Origin: Bacillota bacterium
Lineage (GTDB): Bacteria; Bacillota; Clostridia; Lachnospirales; Bianqueaceae
Reading direction: 5' to 3'
DNA length: 64,000 bases
Assembly: GCA_017442535.1 (NCBI GenBank)
Contig: JAFRZL010000028.1
Span: 45,669-109,668 of the forward strand
Position numbers and translations under genes: made by a program
Part shown: positions 1-8,087 of the stretch, one piece after another
How positions within the stretch are numbered: the stretch's first letter is position 1
How the letters are laid out: each line of letters begins with the position of its first letter
The notes under the pieces: generated by a model
What the model saw: the letters and a program-made list of their open reading frames with translations, nothing else
What the model was told of the DNA's origin: nothing
Database searches by the model: none

Positions 1-1589
1 TGAGGCATCAGGCGGTAAAAGAGCGTCAGCACGAGCGTATCGATATGGCAGCCGTCGATATCGGCATCGGTCGCGATAATGACCTTGTCGTATTTCAGCT
101 TGTTGATATCAAAATCATTGCCGTAGCCCTCGGAGAAGCCGCAGCCGAAGGCGTAGATCATGGTGCGGATCTCTTCATTGGCAAGGATCTTGTCCATCGA
201 GGCTTTTTCGACATTCAGGACCTTGCCGCGCACCGGCAGGATGGCCTGGCAGCTGCGGTCACGGGCGGATTTGGCGCTGCCGCCCGCGGAATTGCCTTCC
301 ACAATAAAGATCTCGCACTTTTTGGGGTCGCGGCTCTCGCAGTTTGCGAGCTTCCCGTTGGAATCAAAGGAGAACTTCTTTTTGGTCAGGAGGTTCGCCT
401 TGGATTTTTCCTCGGCCTTGCGGATCCTGGCCGCTTTTTCCGCGGAGGAAAGAACGGTTTTGAGCGTCTCCAGGTTGCGGTCAAAGTACAGTACCAACTG
501 TTCTGAAGCCACTTTGGACACCGCCTTGGCCGCATCCTGATTATCAAGCTTAGTCTTGGTCTGTCCTTCGAAGCGCGGATCAGGGTGTTTGACCGACACG
601 ATGGCGGTCAAGCCGTTACGCACATCCGTCCCCGAGAAGTTCTCGTCCTTGTCCTTGAGAACACCGATCGTGCGCGCGTACTGGTTCAGCACCGTTGTCA
701 TGGCTGTCTTAAAGCCGGTCAGGTGGGCGCCGCCCTCGGAGTTGTAGATCGTATTGCAGAAGCCCAGGATATTCTCGTGAAAATCATCCGTATACTGCAG
801 GGCGCACTCCACTTCGATCCCCTCGGCCTGGCCTTTGAAGGAGATCGGCTCGTGCAGGGCTGTGGAATTGGCATTCAGATCCTGCACGAATTTGGCGATA
901 CCGCCCTCCTCGTGGAAGCAGATCAGGGATTTGTCCACGGCATCGGACCGGTTATCCTGGAAATAGATCGTAAGGCCCGGATTCAGATACGTGATCTCGT
1001 GCAGTCTGGACTTGACATCGGATTCGCGGAAACGGATTTTCTCAAAGATCGTATCATCCGGCAGAAAAGTGATGGTCGTCCCGGTCGGACGTCCGGTTTT
1101 GCGTGTCTTGGGGAGGAGCCCGTCCACCAGCGCCACGGTGGGTACGCCGCGTTCATAGTGATCGTGATACACATATCCGCCCTGGCAGACCTCCACATCC
1201 AGCCACTCGGACAGGGCATTCACCGCGGACGATCCGACACCATGCAAGCCGCCGGAAGTCTTGTACACGCCGTCACCGAATTTGCCGCCCGCATGAAGAG
1301 TCGTCAGCACGACACGGACAGCCGGAATGCCCTTTTTATGGAGCCCCACGGGGATACCACGGCCATTGTCCTGCACCGTGCAGGATCCGTCCGGATTCAG
1401 GGTGACCCGGATTTCGGAACAAAAACCCGCAAGGTGCTCATCCACTGCGTTATCCACGATTTCGTAGATCAGATGGTTCAGGCCCTTGGTTCCGGTGCTG
1501 CCGATATACATGCCGGGCCGGAGCCTGACCGGCTCCAACCCCTCTAATACTTCAATACTGTTCTCGTCATACTTGACTGTTTTTGCCAT
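1..1589 (-). CDS. DNA gyrase/topoisomerase IV subunit B (GyrB/ParE family), 3' end cut by window edge
   Basis: ATP-driven subunit of a type IIA topoisomerase, which works with an A subunit expected just beyond the left edge. About 529 codons are visible of a usual ~640. The N-terminal GHKL ATPase shows VLEGLEPVRLRPGMYIGST, the EIVDNAVDEH motif and a DNGRGIP-type loop. The TOPRIM domain has EGNSAGGSAK, where most homologues have EGDSAGG, followed by LPVRGKVLNVEKA and DADIDGCHI. The ATG at 1587-1589 follows GGGAG at good spacing. It lies 38 bases after the exporter gene, so it may share that transcript. Clostridia commonly carry a second GyrB-like protein acting as ParE. I cannot settle gyrase versus topo IV from this fragment, so I give no symbol. 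Confidence 0.93.
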   Translation of the reverse strand, partial: MAKTVKYDENSIEVLEGLEPVRLRPGMYIGSTGTKGLNHLIYEIVDNAVDEHLAGFCSEIRVTLNPDGSCTVQDNGRGIPVGLHKKGIPAVRVVLTTLHAGGKFGDGVYKTSGGLHGVGSSAVNALSEWLDVEVCQGGYVYHDHYERGVPTVALVDGLLPKTRKTGRPTGTTITFLPDDTIFEKIRFRESDVKSRLHEITYLNPGLTIYFQDNRSDAVDKSLICFHEEGGIAKFVQDLNANSTALHEPISFKGQAEGIEVECALQYTDDFHENILGFCNTIYNSEGGAHLTGFKTAMTTVLNQYARTIGVLKDKDENFSGTDVRNGLTAIVSVKHPDPRFEGQTKTKLDNQDAAKAVSKVASEQLVLYFDRNLETLKTVLSSAEKAARIRKAEEKSKANLLTKKKFSFDSNGKLANCESRDPKKCEIFIVEGNSAGGSAKSARDRSCQAILPVRGKVLNVEKASMDKILANEEIRTMIYAFGCGFSEGYGNDFDINKLKYDKVIIATDADIDGCHIDTLVLTLFYRLMP

Positions 1590-1627
1590 AATACTCCCGT
1601 TCCCGGCCGGCTCTGGTGCTCTGGCCG

Positions 1628-3397
1628 TTAAGATTGTTCAAACTGGCTGTTATAGAGTTCCGCGTAGAAACCGCCCGCCGCGAGCAGCTCCTCATGCCGT
1701 CCCTGCTCGACGATATGTCCGTCGCGCATGACCAGGATCACATCCGCGCCCTGGATCGTGGAGAGCCTGTGCGCAACGATAAAGCTCGTGCGTCCCTGCA
1801 TCAGCCGCTCAAAGGCTTTTTGGATCCGGATCTCGGTGCGCGTGTCGATCGAAGACGTCGCTTCGTCCAGGATCAGCATCGGCGGCAGGCAGAGCATCAC
1901 GCGTGTAATGCAGAGCAGCTGTTTCTGCCCCTGCGACAGGCCTCCTCCGTCTTCGGTGATCAGGGTGTCATACCCTTGCGGCAGACGCCGGATAAAGCTG
2001 TGCGCATGCGATGCCTTGGCGGCTGCGATGATCTGCTCGTCCGTCGCATCGGGCATGCCCATCCGGATATTGTCACGGATCGTACCGGTCTTGAGCCAGG
2101 TCTCCTGCAGCACCATGCCGTAGTGAGCACGCAGGCTCGACCGTGTGATGCCGCGGATATCGTGCAGTGTCCCGTCCGCCGCGCTTCCCACGCGGACGGC
2201 TCCTCCCTGTACATCGTAAAAACGCATCAGAAGGTTGATCAAAGTGGTTTTGCCGCAGCCGGTTGGCCCGACGATCGCGATCCGCTGCCCCTGCTGCGTG
2301 CTCAGATTAAAATGCTCGATCAGCTGCCGTTCCGGCACATAGGAGAAGCTGACGTCCTCCAGATTCACTCTGCCGTCAGCCCCGGTAAGCTCCGGCAGCC
2401 CGGCGTCGGATACCTCGGGCTCCTCTTCGATCAGCTCGAAAATTCGTCCCGCACAGGCAAGCGCGTTCTGCAGCTCGGTAATCACTCCGCTGATTTCGTT
2501 AAAAGGCTTGGTATACTGGTTTGCATAGCTCAGGAAGCTGGTCAGCTGCCCCACACTGATGCCGCCGTGAATGGCTGTGATCGCGCCGGACAGCGCAACA
2601 CCGGCATAGACCAGACTATTGACAAAACGCGTCGCCGGATTGGTGATCGAGGAGAAAAAGATCGCTTTCAGCGAAGTCGCTCTGAGCCGCTCATTCACCT
2701 CGTCAAAGCGCGCCTGCGCCCTCTCCTGATAACCGAACGCCTTGACCGCCTTCTGGCTGCCGATCATTTCGTCGATCAGGCCCGTCTGCTCGCCCCGGAT
2801 CTCGGACTGTGCGCGGAACATATTATATGTCCGCCTCGCGATAAATCTCGCGACCAGGAGAGAAACTGGCGTGATCAGTACAACGACCAGGGTGATCCAG
2901 CCGTTCATCCTGAGCATGAAGAAAAGTGTCCCGACAATGGTCAGCACGCCGGTGAAAAACTGGGTGAAGCCCATCAGCAGGCCGTCCGCAAACTGATCCA
3001 CATCGGCTATTACGCGTGAGACCACCTCACCATAAGCATGCTGATCGATGTATTTCAGCGGCAGAGTCTCGATCCGCCGGATGGCTTCCTGACGGATATC
3101 CCGGACTGTCAGATAAGTGATCCGGTTATTGCAGACATTCATGATCCACTGGGCAAGTGCGGTCAGGCCGATGATGATCCCCATGCGCAGCAAGAGCGCG
3201 GCCAGTGTCTCGAATTGCACTTTGCCGGGAGCTACGATCAGATCCACCGCCCGTCCGATCTGAATCGGCAGATACAATGTCAGTACGACCGTCGCCGCCG
3301 CGAAAAGGATGGAAGCGGCCACATAAGCCCAATAGGGCTTGATATAATGCAGAATCCTGCGGATCGTTCCGGTGCCCTGAGTATGTTTTTCAGCCAT
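1628..3397 (-). CDS. ABC exporter, fused permease/ATPase, consensus half of a heterodimer
   Basis: A 589-aa half-transporter of the MdlB/YheH type: six-helix membrane domain (roughly residues 20-320), then a nucleotide-binding domain. Walker A is GPTGCGKTT, the signature is LSQGQKQLL, and Walker B is MLILDEATSSID with its catalytic Glu intact. The signature differs from the usual LSGGQ. Its start overlaps the stop of the upstream partner (3390-5126) by 8 bases and is preceded by AAGGAGGTG, so the two are co-translated. The pair most likely forms one heterodimeric exporter of drugs, lipids or peptides. The substrate cannot be read from sequence. Confidence 0.9.
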   Translation of the reverse strand: MAEKHTQGTGTIRRILHYIKPYWAYVAASILFAAATVVLTLYLPIQIGRAVDLIVAPGKVQFETLAALLLRMGIIIGLTALAQWIMNVCNNRITYLTVRDIRQEAIRRIETLPLKYIDQHAYGEVVSRVIADVDQFADGLLMGFTQFFTGVLTIVGTLFFMLRMNGWITLVVVLITPVSLLVARFIARRTYNMFRAQSEIRGEQTGLIDEMIGSQKAVKAFGYQERAQARFDEVNERLRATSLKAIFFSSITNPATRFVNSLVYAGVALSGAITAIHGGISVGQLTSFLSYANQYTKPFNEISGVITELQNALACAGRIFELIEEEPEVSDAGLPELTGADGRVNLEDVSFSYVPERQLIEHFNLSTQQGQRIAIVGPTGCGKTTLINLLMRFYDVQGGAVRVGSAADGTLHDIRGITRSSLRAHYGMVLQETWLKTGTIRDNIRMGMPDATDEQIIAAAKASHAHSFIRRLPQGYDTLITEDGGGLSQGQKQLLCITRVMLCLPPMLILDEATSSIDTRTEIRIQKAFERLMQGRTSFIVAHRLSTIQGADVILVMRDGHIVEQGRHEELLAAGGFYAELYNSQFEQS

Positions 3398-5126
3398 TGG
3401 AGGGCACCTCCTTCGGAAACTGCGAATAGTAGATTTCCTGATAAACAGAGCAATTCTCCATCAGTTCCTCATGGCGGCCGATCCCGACGATCTCACCGTC
3501 GTCCAGAACGACGATCCGGTCAGCATGTCTGATCGAAGCGGTCCGCTGCGATACGATCAGGACCGTCACGGATGGATCCATCCGCCGGATCGACTGTCTG
3601 AGCTTCGCGTCTGTCGCATAGTCAAGCGCGGAAGCACTGTCATCCAGAATCAGGATGCCGGGATGCCCTACGAGTGCTCTGGCAATGGTGAGGCGCTGCC
3701 GCTGCCCGCCGGACAGATTGCGGCCGTTCTGCGATACCGCGGCCTGCAGCCCGCCTTCCCTGCTCTCGACAAATTCTGCCGCCTGCGCCACCCGGAGCGC
3801 TTCCCACATTTCTTCCTCGGTTGCGTCTTCCTTGCGGAAACGCAGATTATCCGCGACCGTCCCCTGGAAAAGCTCTGCTTTTTGGGGCACGATGCCGATC
3901 CGGCTGCGAAGCTCCTGCTCGGGGTATTCGCGTACGTCACGGCCATCCAGCATGACCCGTCCGCTCGTGACGTCATAGAAGCGCGGGATCAGATTGACCA
4001 GACTGGATTTACCGGAACCTGTGCCCCCGATGATACCGATCGTCTCCCCCTTGCGGATCTTAAGATCGATCCCCGTGAGAGCCTCGGCCCCGGCCTCATG
4101 ATAGGCGAGCCCGGCGTTTTCAAAAGAAATCATGCTGTCGGACTCTACCGCTTCCCCGCTCAGGGCGTCCGGATAAGTCATCCCCGGTTGGATATCAAAG
4201 ACCGCCTGTACACGATTACCGCAGGCCACGGCCTTGGTCACCGTAATAATCAGATTGGCGAGCTTGACCAGCTCCACCAGGATCTGCGACATATAGTTGA
4301 TCAGTGCGACGACCTGTCCCTGCGTCAGAACGCCTCCTTCGACCTTCCATGCGCCGGTCCATATCAGGATCAGAATCGCTGCATTGATAATCACATAGGT
4401 CAGTGGATTCATCAACGCCGAAATCCGGCCGACGTACAGCTGCAGCCCTGTCAGCTTCCCGTGTTCCTCATCAAAAGCATGGATTTCATCCTGCTCTTTA
4501 TTAAAGGCACGGATAACCCGCACGCCGTTCAGATTCTCACGCGTGCGCAGCAGCACCCGGTCGAGCCCTGCCTGCACCTTTTTGTACAGTGGCATGCTGA
4601 TCAGCATGATGCCGAAGACAACGGCCGAAAGCACCGGGATGGCCACCACAAAAATCAGCGCGGCCTGCGTATCGATTGTAAACGCCATAATCATCGCGCC
4701 GAAAACGATGAACGGCGACCTGAGGAAAAGCCTCAGCACCAGATTGATGCCGTTCTGCACCTGATTCATATCACTCGTGAGGCGCGTAATCAGCGTCGAA
4801 GTCCCGAGTGTATCGAGCTCCGTATACGAAAGCGACTGAATATGCCTGAAAAGTGCTGACTTGACCTTGGCCGTAAAGCCTACCGCCGCCCTGGCAGCAA
4901 AATACTGGGCCGTCAGCGAACAGACCAGCCCCACCGCGGCAAAAGCCGCCAGAATCAATACCATGCGGATCACAAGCGGCGTATCATGATTCACGATCCC
5001 GACATCAATGATCCGGCTGACAACCAGCGGAACCAGCAGTTCAAAGCTGGCCTCCAGCATTTTGAAAAGAGGCGCCAGGATACTTTCCTTGCGATAATCC
5101 CTAAGATACTTCAGCAGTCGGTTCAT
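3390..5126 (-). CDS. ABC exporter, fused permease/ATPase, degenerate half of a heterodimer
   Basis: A 578-aa half-transporter with an N-terminal six-helix membrane domain and a C-terminal ATPase (Walker A GGTGSGKSS, signature LSGGQRQRL). Walker B reads ILILDDSASALD, so Asp replaces the catalytic Glu. In known heterodimeric exporters one ATP site is degenerate in just this way, which supports pairing with the neighbour at 1628-3397. I chose the ATG at 5124-5126 (MNRLLKYLRD) because GGGGAG sits at good spacing. An in-frame start 14 codons upstream has no such site. Two promoter candidates lie upstream at 5193-5262. Confidence 0.9.
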   Translation of the reverse strand: MNRLLKYLRDYRKESILAPLFKMLEASFELLVPLVVSRIIDVGIVNHDTPLVIRMVLILAAFAAVGLVCSLTAQYFAARAAVGFTAKVKSALFRHIQSLSYTELDTLGTSTLITRLTSDMNQVQNGINLVLRLFLRSPFIVFGAMIMAFTIDTQAALIFVVAIPVLSAVVFGIMLISMPLYKKVQAGLDRVLLRTRENLNGVRVIRAFNKEQDEIHAFDEEHGKLTGLQLYVGRISALMNPLTYVIINAAILILIWTGAWKVEGGVLTQGQVVALINYMSQILVELVKLANLIITVTKAVACGNRVQAVFDIQPGMTYPDALSGEAVESDSMISFENAGLAYHEAGAEALTGIDLKIRKGETIGIIGGTGSGKSSLVNLIPRFYDVTSGRVMLDGRDVREYPEQELRSRIGIVPQKAELFQGTVADNLRFRKEDATEEEMWEALRVAQAAEFVESREGGLQAAVSQNGRNLSGGQRQRLTIARALVGHPGILILDDSASALDYATDAKLRQSIRRMDPSVTVLIVSQRTASIRHADRIVVLDDGEIVGIGRHEELMENCSVYQEIYYSQFPKEVPSNG

Positions 5127-5192
5127 TTTATTCTCCCCATCTGCATACCAAAACAAAACCAAGCCCACGCATGAGCCGTTTTGTCTTCTATT

Positions 5193-5221
5193 AGTTTACC
5201 ATATTCAGGGCCTCTGGTAAA
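5193..5221 (-). promoter_or_regulatory. candidate sigma-A promoter, proximal, for the ABC exporter operon
   Basis: On the minus strand TTTACC (5216-5221) and TAAACT (5193-5198) are separated by 17 bases, about 65 bases upstream of the exporter start at 5126. Each box matches consensus at four of six bases. The match is weaker than the distal promoter at 5234-5262. Confidence 0.4.
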
Positions 5222-5233
5222 GACCCTTTTTGT

Positions 5234-5262
5234 ATTATACCACAAAACATTGTGGTTGTGAA
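5234..5262 (-). promoter_or_regulatory. candidate promoter with palindromic operator in its spacer
   Basis: On the minus strand TTCACA (5257-5262) and TATAAT (5234-5239) are separated by 17 bases. A perfect 7+7 inverted repeat with a 4-base centre (ACCACAA...TTGTGGT, 5239-5256) fills the spacer. A further half-site ACCACAA lies at about 5271-5277. This placement is typical of a repressor site that blocks RNA polymerase. The downstream gene is the ABC exporter, and no regulator gene is adjacent. Confidence 0.6.
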
Positions 5263-5280
5263 GAGGGAATACCACAAGAG

Positions 5281-5357
5281 AAGCCCTTGGGTCCCACTTT
5301 TGCTACGGCAGGTTGCGCATTGCGCAAATGCCTGCGCAAAAGGGGGCCCAAGGGCTT
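5281..5357. repeat. long palindromic element, copy 1
   Basis: A near-perfect 77-base inverted repeat. The outer arms run about 22 bases each (5281-5303 pairing with 5336-5357). The centre contains GGTTGCGCATTGCGCAAA (5311-5328), itself palindromic. Copy 2 at 5514-5589 shares the centre and the CTTTTGC/GCAAAAG inner arms but has different, still complementary, outer arms. It could fold as a long RNA hairpin on either strand. No clear U-tract follows, so it is not a textbook terminator. Confidence 0.75.
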
Positions 5358-5513
5358 AGCATGTTTGTGAGGGCTGTATGAGCAAGAAATGAGGGCTGTC
5401 GGTATCGAGAGGAAGCGACTATTCGCAGGTGATGCCGGGGACGGAAACCATGCCTTCCCCTTTCCACTCCGGCAGCCATTACTTACAGAAAACCATAAAC
5501 ATCACAACCAGCA
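5358..5513. other. gene-free spacer between two palindromic elements
   Basis: About 156 bases lying between the two inverted copies of the palindrome. I see no credible ORF with a ribosome binding site. A short direct repeat, TGAGGGCTGT, occurs twice near 5368-5400. Nothing else is recognised. Confidence 0.5.
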
Positions 5514-5589
5514 ACGCCCCCGGGCCTCCTTTTGCGGAACTGTTTGCGCAATGCGCAACCAGTGAAGCAAAAGCGGGGACCGGGGGCGT
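5514..5589. repeat. long palindromic element, copy 2, inverted relative to copy 1
   Basis: A 76-base inverted repeat that begins 3 bases after the sufB stop codon. The outer arms pair 5514-5535 with 5567-5589. The core 5543-5560 is the reverse complement of the core of copy 1. Read on the minus strand, the outer stem is C/G-rich where copy 1 has T-A pairs, so pairing is kept while the bases change. Its position suggests a role at the 3' end of the suf transcript. Confidence 0.75.
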
Positions 5590-5592
5590 ATT

Positions 5593-6519
5593 TTATTTCA
5601 GGAATCCGCTGATGATCTGTTCCTCGGCTTCCTGTTCGGTCAGGCCGAGGGTCATCAGCTTGGTCAGCTGTTCGCCGGCGATTTTGCCGATGGCGGCTTC
5701 ATGGACAAGCATGGCTTCTACGCTGTTGGCCTCCAGGGAGGGAACAGCGAGAATGGTGCCCTGATCCATGATAATGGAATCGCATTCGGTATGGCCACTG
5801 CAGGCGGCGTTTCCTTTGACGCACATGTCCAGTTTCTGGTAGGAATGATCCCTGGCGACAGAGCGTGAGACGACGTCCGCACTGGAGCCGTCGCCTGACA
5901 GATTCACATCGTAGACGCTCAGGGCTTTCTGCTCCCCGTGGGTCATCAGTCGCTCATGAACGACCAGTTTCGCATTCTCTTTAAGCTCCGCGACGGTCTT
6001 GCGTTCGGTGGAATCAACGCCCTTGATCTGGACCATCTCCATCTCCATGGAGCTGCCCTCTTCCATATAAACTTCGGTCACGGGGTTCAGGATACGCTTG
6101 CCAAGTCCGTCACCCGAGCCATAATGCTTCTCGACGTATTTGACTTTGGCATTCCTTCCTACATAGAAGCGATGCACACCGTCATGCTCAGAATCCTGCA
6201 CGCCGCAGTTATCGATGCCGCATCCGGCGACGATTACTACATCACTGTCTTCGCCGATGTAAAAGTCGTTGTAAACGGTTTCCTTGAGGCCGCTCGCACT
6301 GAGCACCACCGGGATGTGTACACTTTCTTTCTTCGTGCCGGGCTTGATATGAATATCGATACCGCTGACATCCGTCTTGGAGACGATATCGATATTCGCC
6401 GTGGTCTGACGTCCCGCCAGCTGGCTGTTGGCGCGGAAATTGTAGGCGCCCTCGGGCACCTGATGCAAATCGGCCACTTCAGCGAGCAGCCGCTTCTGAA
6501 TCGCATCCATCTGAATCAT
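5593..6519 (-). CDS. sufB: SufB/SufD-family Fe-S cluster scaffold (short, minimal-system type)
   Basis: A 308-aa protein of the SufB/SufD beta-helix family, which holds nascent Fe-S clusters and docks the SufC ATPase. It is much shorter than the ~470-aa SufB of SufBCDSU systems and has no SufD, SufS or SufU beside it. Recognisable features are the ECDSIIMDQG stretch, the following VPSLEA segment and the C-terminal LTEQEAEEQIISGFL helix. Cysteines occur in AGCGIDNCG and near ECDS. It starts 12 bases after sufC, with AAGGAGGG at ideal spacing. The architecture matches the reduced SufBC pairs of anaerobic archaea and Clostridia. The long palindrome at 5514-5589 follows the stop. Confidence 0.88.
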   Translation of the reverse strand: MIQMDAIQKRLLAEVADLHQVPEGAYNFRANSQLAGRQTTANIDIVSKTDVSGIDIHIKPGTKKESVHIPVVLSASGLKETVYNDFYIGEDSDVVIVAGCGIDNCGVQDSEHDGVHRFYVGRNAKVKYVEKHYGSGDGLGKRILNPVTEVYMEEGSSMEMEMVQIKGVDSTERKTVAELKENAKLVVHERLMTHGEQKALSVYDVNLSGDGSSADVVSRSVARDHSYQKLDMCVKGNAACSGHTECDSIIMDQGTILAVPSLEANSVEAMLVHEAAIGKIAGEQLTKLMTLGLTEQEAEEQIISGFLK

Positions 6520-6531
6520 TTCGCACCCTCC

Positions 6532-7260
6532 TTACCGCAGTCTGTCACAGGTGTCCACAGCGGACTCCGTGCCCATGATCTTTTGCAGCACTTCGCTGCC
6601 GGGACCCTGCATCTGGATCCTGCCGTCGGCCAGAACGATGATCTCGTCGGCGATCTTAAGGATCCGCTCCTGGTGGGAAATCACAACGACTGTGCTGTCC
6701 GTGATCTCCTTACGCATTCTCTCGAAAATCCTGGTCAGGTTCTGGAAGCTCCAGAGATCGATGCCAGCCTCGGGTTCGTCAAAGACCGAAAGCCTGGTCT
6801 TGCGGGCCAGAACGGTCGCGATCTCGATTCGCTTCAGCTCGCCTCCCGACAGAGACGCATTTACCTCGCGGTAAATATAGTCCTTGGCGCAAAGTCCTAC
6901 CTCTGACAAATAATCACAGGCCTCGGAGAATTTCAGCGACTTGCCCGCGGCAATTTTAAGCAGATCCACCACACGGATGCCCTTAAAGCGGACCGGCTGC
7001 TGGAAAGCGTAGCCGATGCCCTTGTTGGCGCGTTCCGTGATGGACAGATCCGTAATATCCTCACCGTCCAGGATGATCCGCCCCTCGGTCGGGCGCTCGA
7101 TCCCCACGATCAGCTTAGCCAGGGTCGACTTGCCTCCACCGTTGGGCCCGGTGATCACAACGAATTTATGATCTTCTATCTTAAGATCCAGATGACGGAT
7201 GATCTCTTTGTTAGTGCCGTTTTCATCAACATCAAACGAAATATTCTGCAGCTCTAGCAT
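6532..7260 (-). CDS. sufC: SufC-type ATPase of the Fe-S cluster assembly system
   Basis: A soluble 242-aa ABC ATPase that powers Fe-S assembly on its SufB partner. Walker A is GPNGGGKST, the signature region is LSGGELKRIEIA, Walker B is SVFDEPEAGID, and the switch His is in VVISHQERI. There are no membrane segments. GGGAGGT precedes the ATG at 7258-7260. A promoter lies upstream at 7305-7333, so sufC-sufB is probably a two-gene transcript. Without cysteine desulfurase genes here, sulfur supply must come from elsewhere or from a different sulfur source. Confidence 0.9.
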   Translation of the reverse strand: MLELQNISFDVDENGTNKEIIRHLDLKIEDHKFVVITGPNGGGKSTLAKLIVGIERPTEGRIILDGEDITDLSITERANKGIGYAFQQPVRFKGIRVVDLLKIAAGKSLKFSEACDYLSEVGLCAKDYIYREVNASLSGGELKRIEIATVLARKTRLSVFDEPEAGIDLWSFQNLTRIFERMRKEITDSTVVVISHQERILKIADEIIVLADGRIQMQGPGSEVLQKIMGTESAVDTCDRLR

Positions 7261-7304
7261 CTTGAACCTCCCGGTACAGATTCGCGGAATGATCCGCGGA
7301 CTCT

Positions 7305-7333
7305 ATTATAGCATACTTCCCCTGATTTGGGAA
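7305..7333 (-). promoter_or_regulatory. promoter of sufCB
   Basis: Minus-strand TATAAT (7305-7310) with TTCCCA (7328-7333) 17 bases upstream. The short leader between promoter and sufC contains a 6-bp inverted repeat, CGCGGA...TCCGCG, around 7283-7300. Confidence 0.6.
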
Positions 7334-7353
7334 TAGCCGGCGTAAAAACCTCT

Positions 7354-8013
7354 TTAATCCAGTGCATACACCGCAAGATTCCGGTACAGGGCCTTAAGCG
7401 GCGCGAGCTGACGGAAGCCGATCTTGCCTCCGCCGAGACGTTCCCCGTAGGTCACACCATCGTCCACATAGGTGAAAACTTTGAGGTCGTTTACCGAAAA
7501 GCTGACCTCGGCGCCGTGCTTCTCCACCGCCAGCCGGTAGAAATCCTTGCATTCCGCGGCTTCCGGGATCGGATCTGCACCCTGCGTCACCAGGTAGAAG
7601 CCATAGCTTTTACGCAGATTGCAGGTGTGGAAAGCTCTCTCATCCGGCTCTTTCCTGCGGAAATACGATACATGGAAGGCGTTGATGTCCCCATGATGGT
7701 ACTGCCGGTATTCACCTGTGCGGGCCGCCAGGCCCTCATCAAAAATACTGCCGCCCTCACGGCCCATCGCCGCGAAGAAAAGAATACAAAGCCCCTTGTC
7801 CGTCAACGGCTTAAACTCCCACTCGATTCTTACATCCGAAGGAAAGTCCTCCGGGCACCAGAGCACGTAATTGGCTTTCTGGCCCTCGGACTCCGCCAGA
7901 CCGTTCTCCATCCGCATACATCCGTCCTCAAAACCGATTCTGGCCTGTCCTTCCAGCACAAATCCCCGGATGTCCTCCGGGCAGGATAATGGATTCTCGT
8001 ATATCTTTCTCAT
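7354..8013 (-). CDS. DUF1961 family protein (YesU-like)
   Basis: A 219-aa protein resembling Bacillus subtilis YesU. Conserved stretches include LWCPEDFPSDV, TGEYRQYHHGDINAFHVS, HTCNLRKSYGF and GGGKIGFRQ. The fold is a concanavalin-like beta-sandwich, and YesU sits in a rhamnogalacturonan-use locus, so a carbohydrate-related role is plausible. I chose the ATG at 8011-8013 (MRKIYENP), as the upstream TTG start has no ribosome binding site. No other pectin gene is adjacent. A terminator separates it from the SPFH gene upstream, and no promoter is obvious. Confidence 0.82.
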   Translation of the reverse strand: MRKIYENPLSCPEDIRGFVLEGQARIGFEDGCMRMENGLAESEGQKANYVLWCPEDFPSDVRIEWEFKPLTDKGLCILFFAAMGREGGSIFDEGLAARTGEYRQYHHGDINAFHVSYFRRKEPDERAFHTCNLRKSYGFYLVTQGADPIPEAAECKDFYRLAVEKHGAEVSFSVNDLKVFTYVDDGVTYGERLGGGKIGFRQLAPLKALYRNLAVYALD

Positions 8014-8033
8014 AATTTGCCTTTCTGAAAGCA

Positions 8034-8060
8034 AGCCGGACAGGCAAAACCTGTCCGGCT
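8034..8060 (-). terminator. terminator downstream of the SPFH gene
   Basis: An 11-bp perfect stem (AGCCGGACAGG with its complement) and 5-base loop, 28 bases after the SPFH stop. The minus-strand tail is only moderately T-rich, so termination may be partial. Confidence 0.6.
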
Positions 8061-8087
8061 CCTTTTACTCATTAACCGCTTGATGGC

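Noticed and set aside
5281..5589. CRISPR-like or terminator-only reading of the two palindromes
   Set aside because: Only two copies, in opposite orientation, with long internal symmetry and no spacer regularity. No strong U-tract follows either one.
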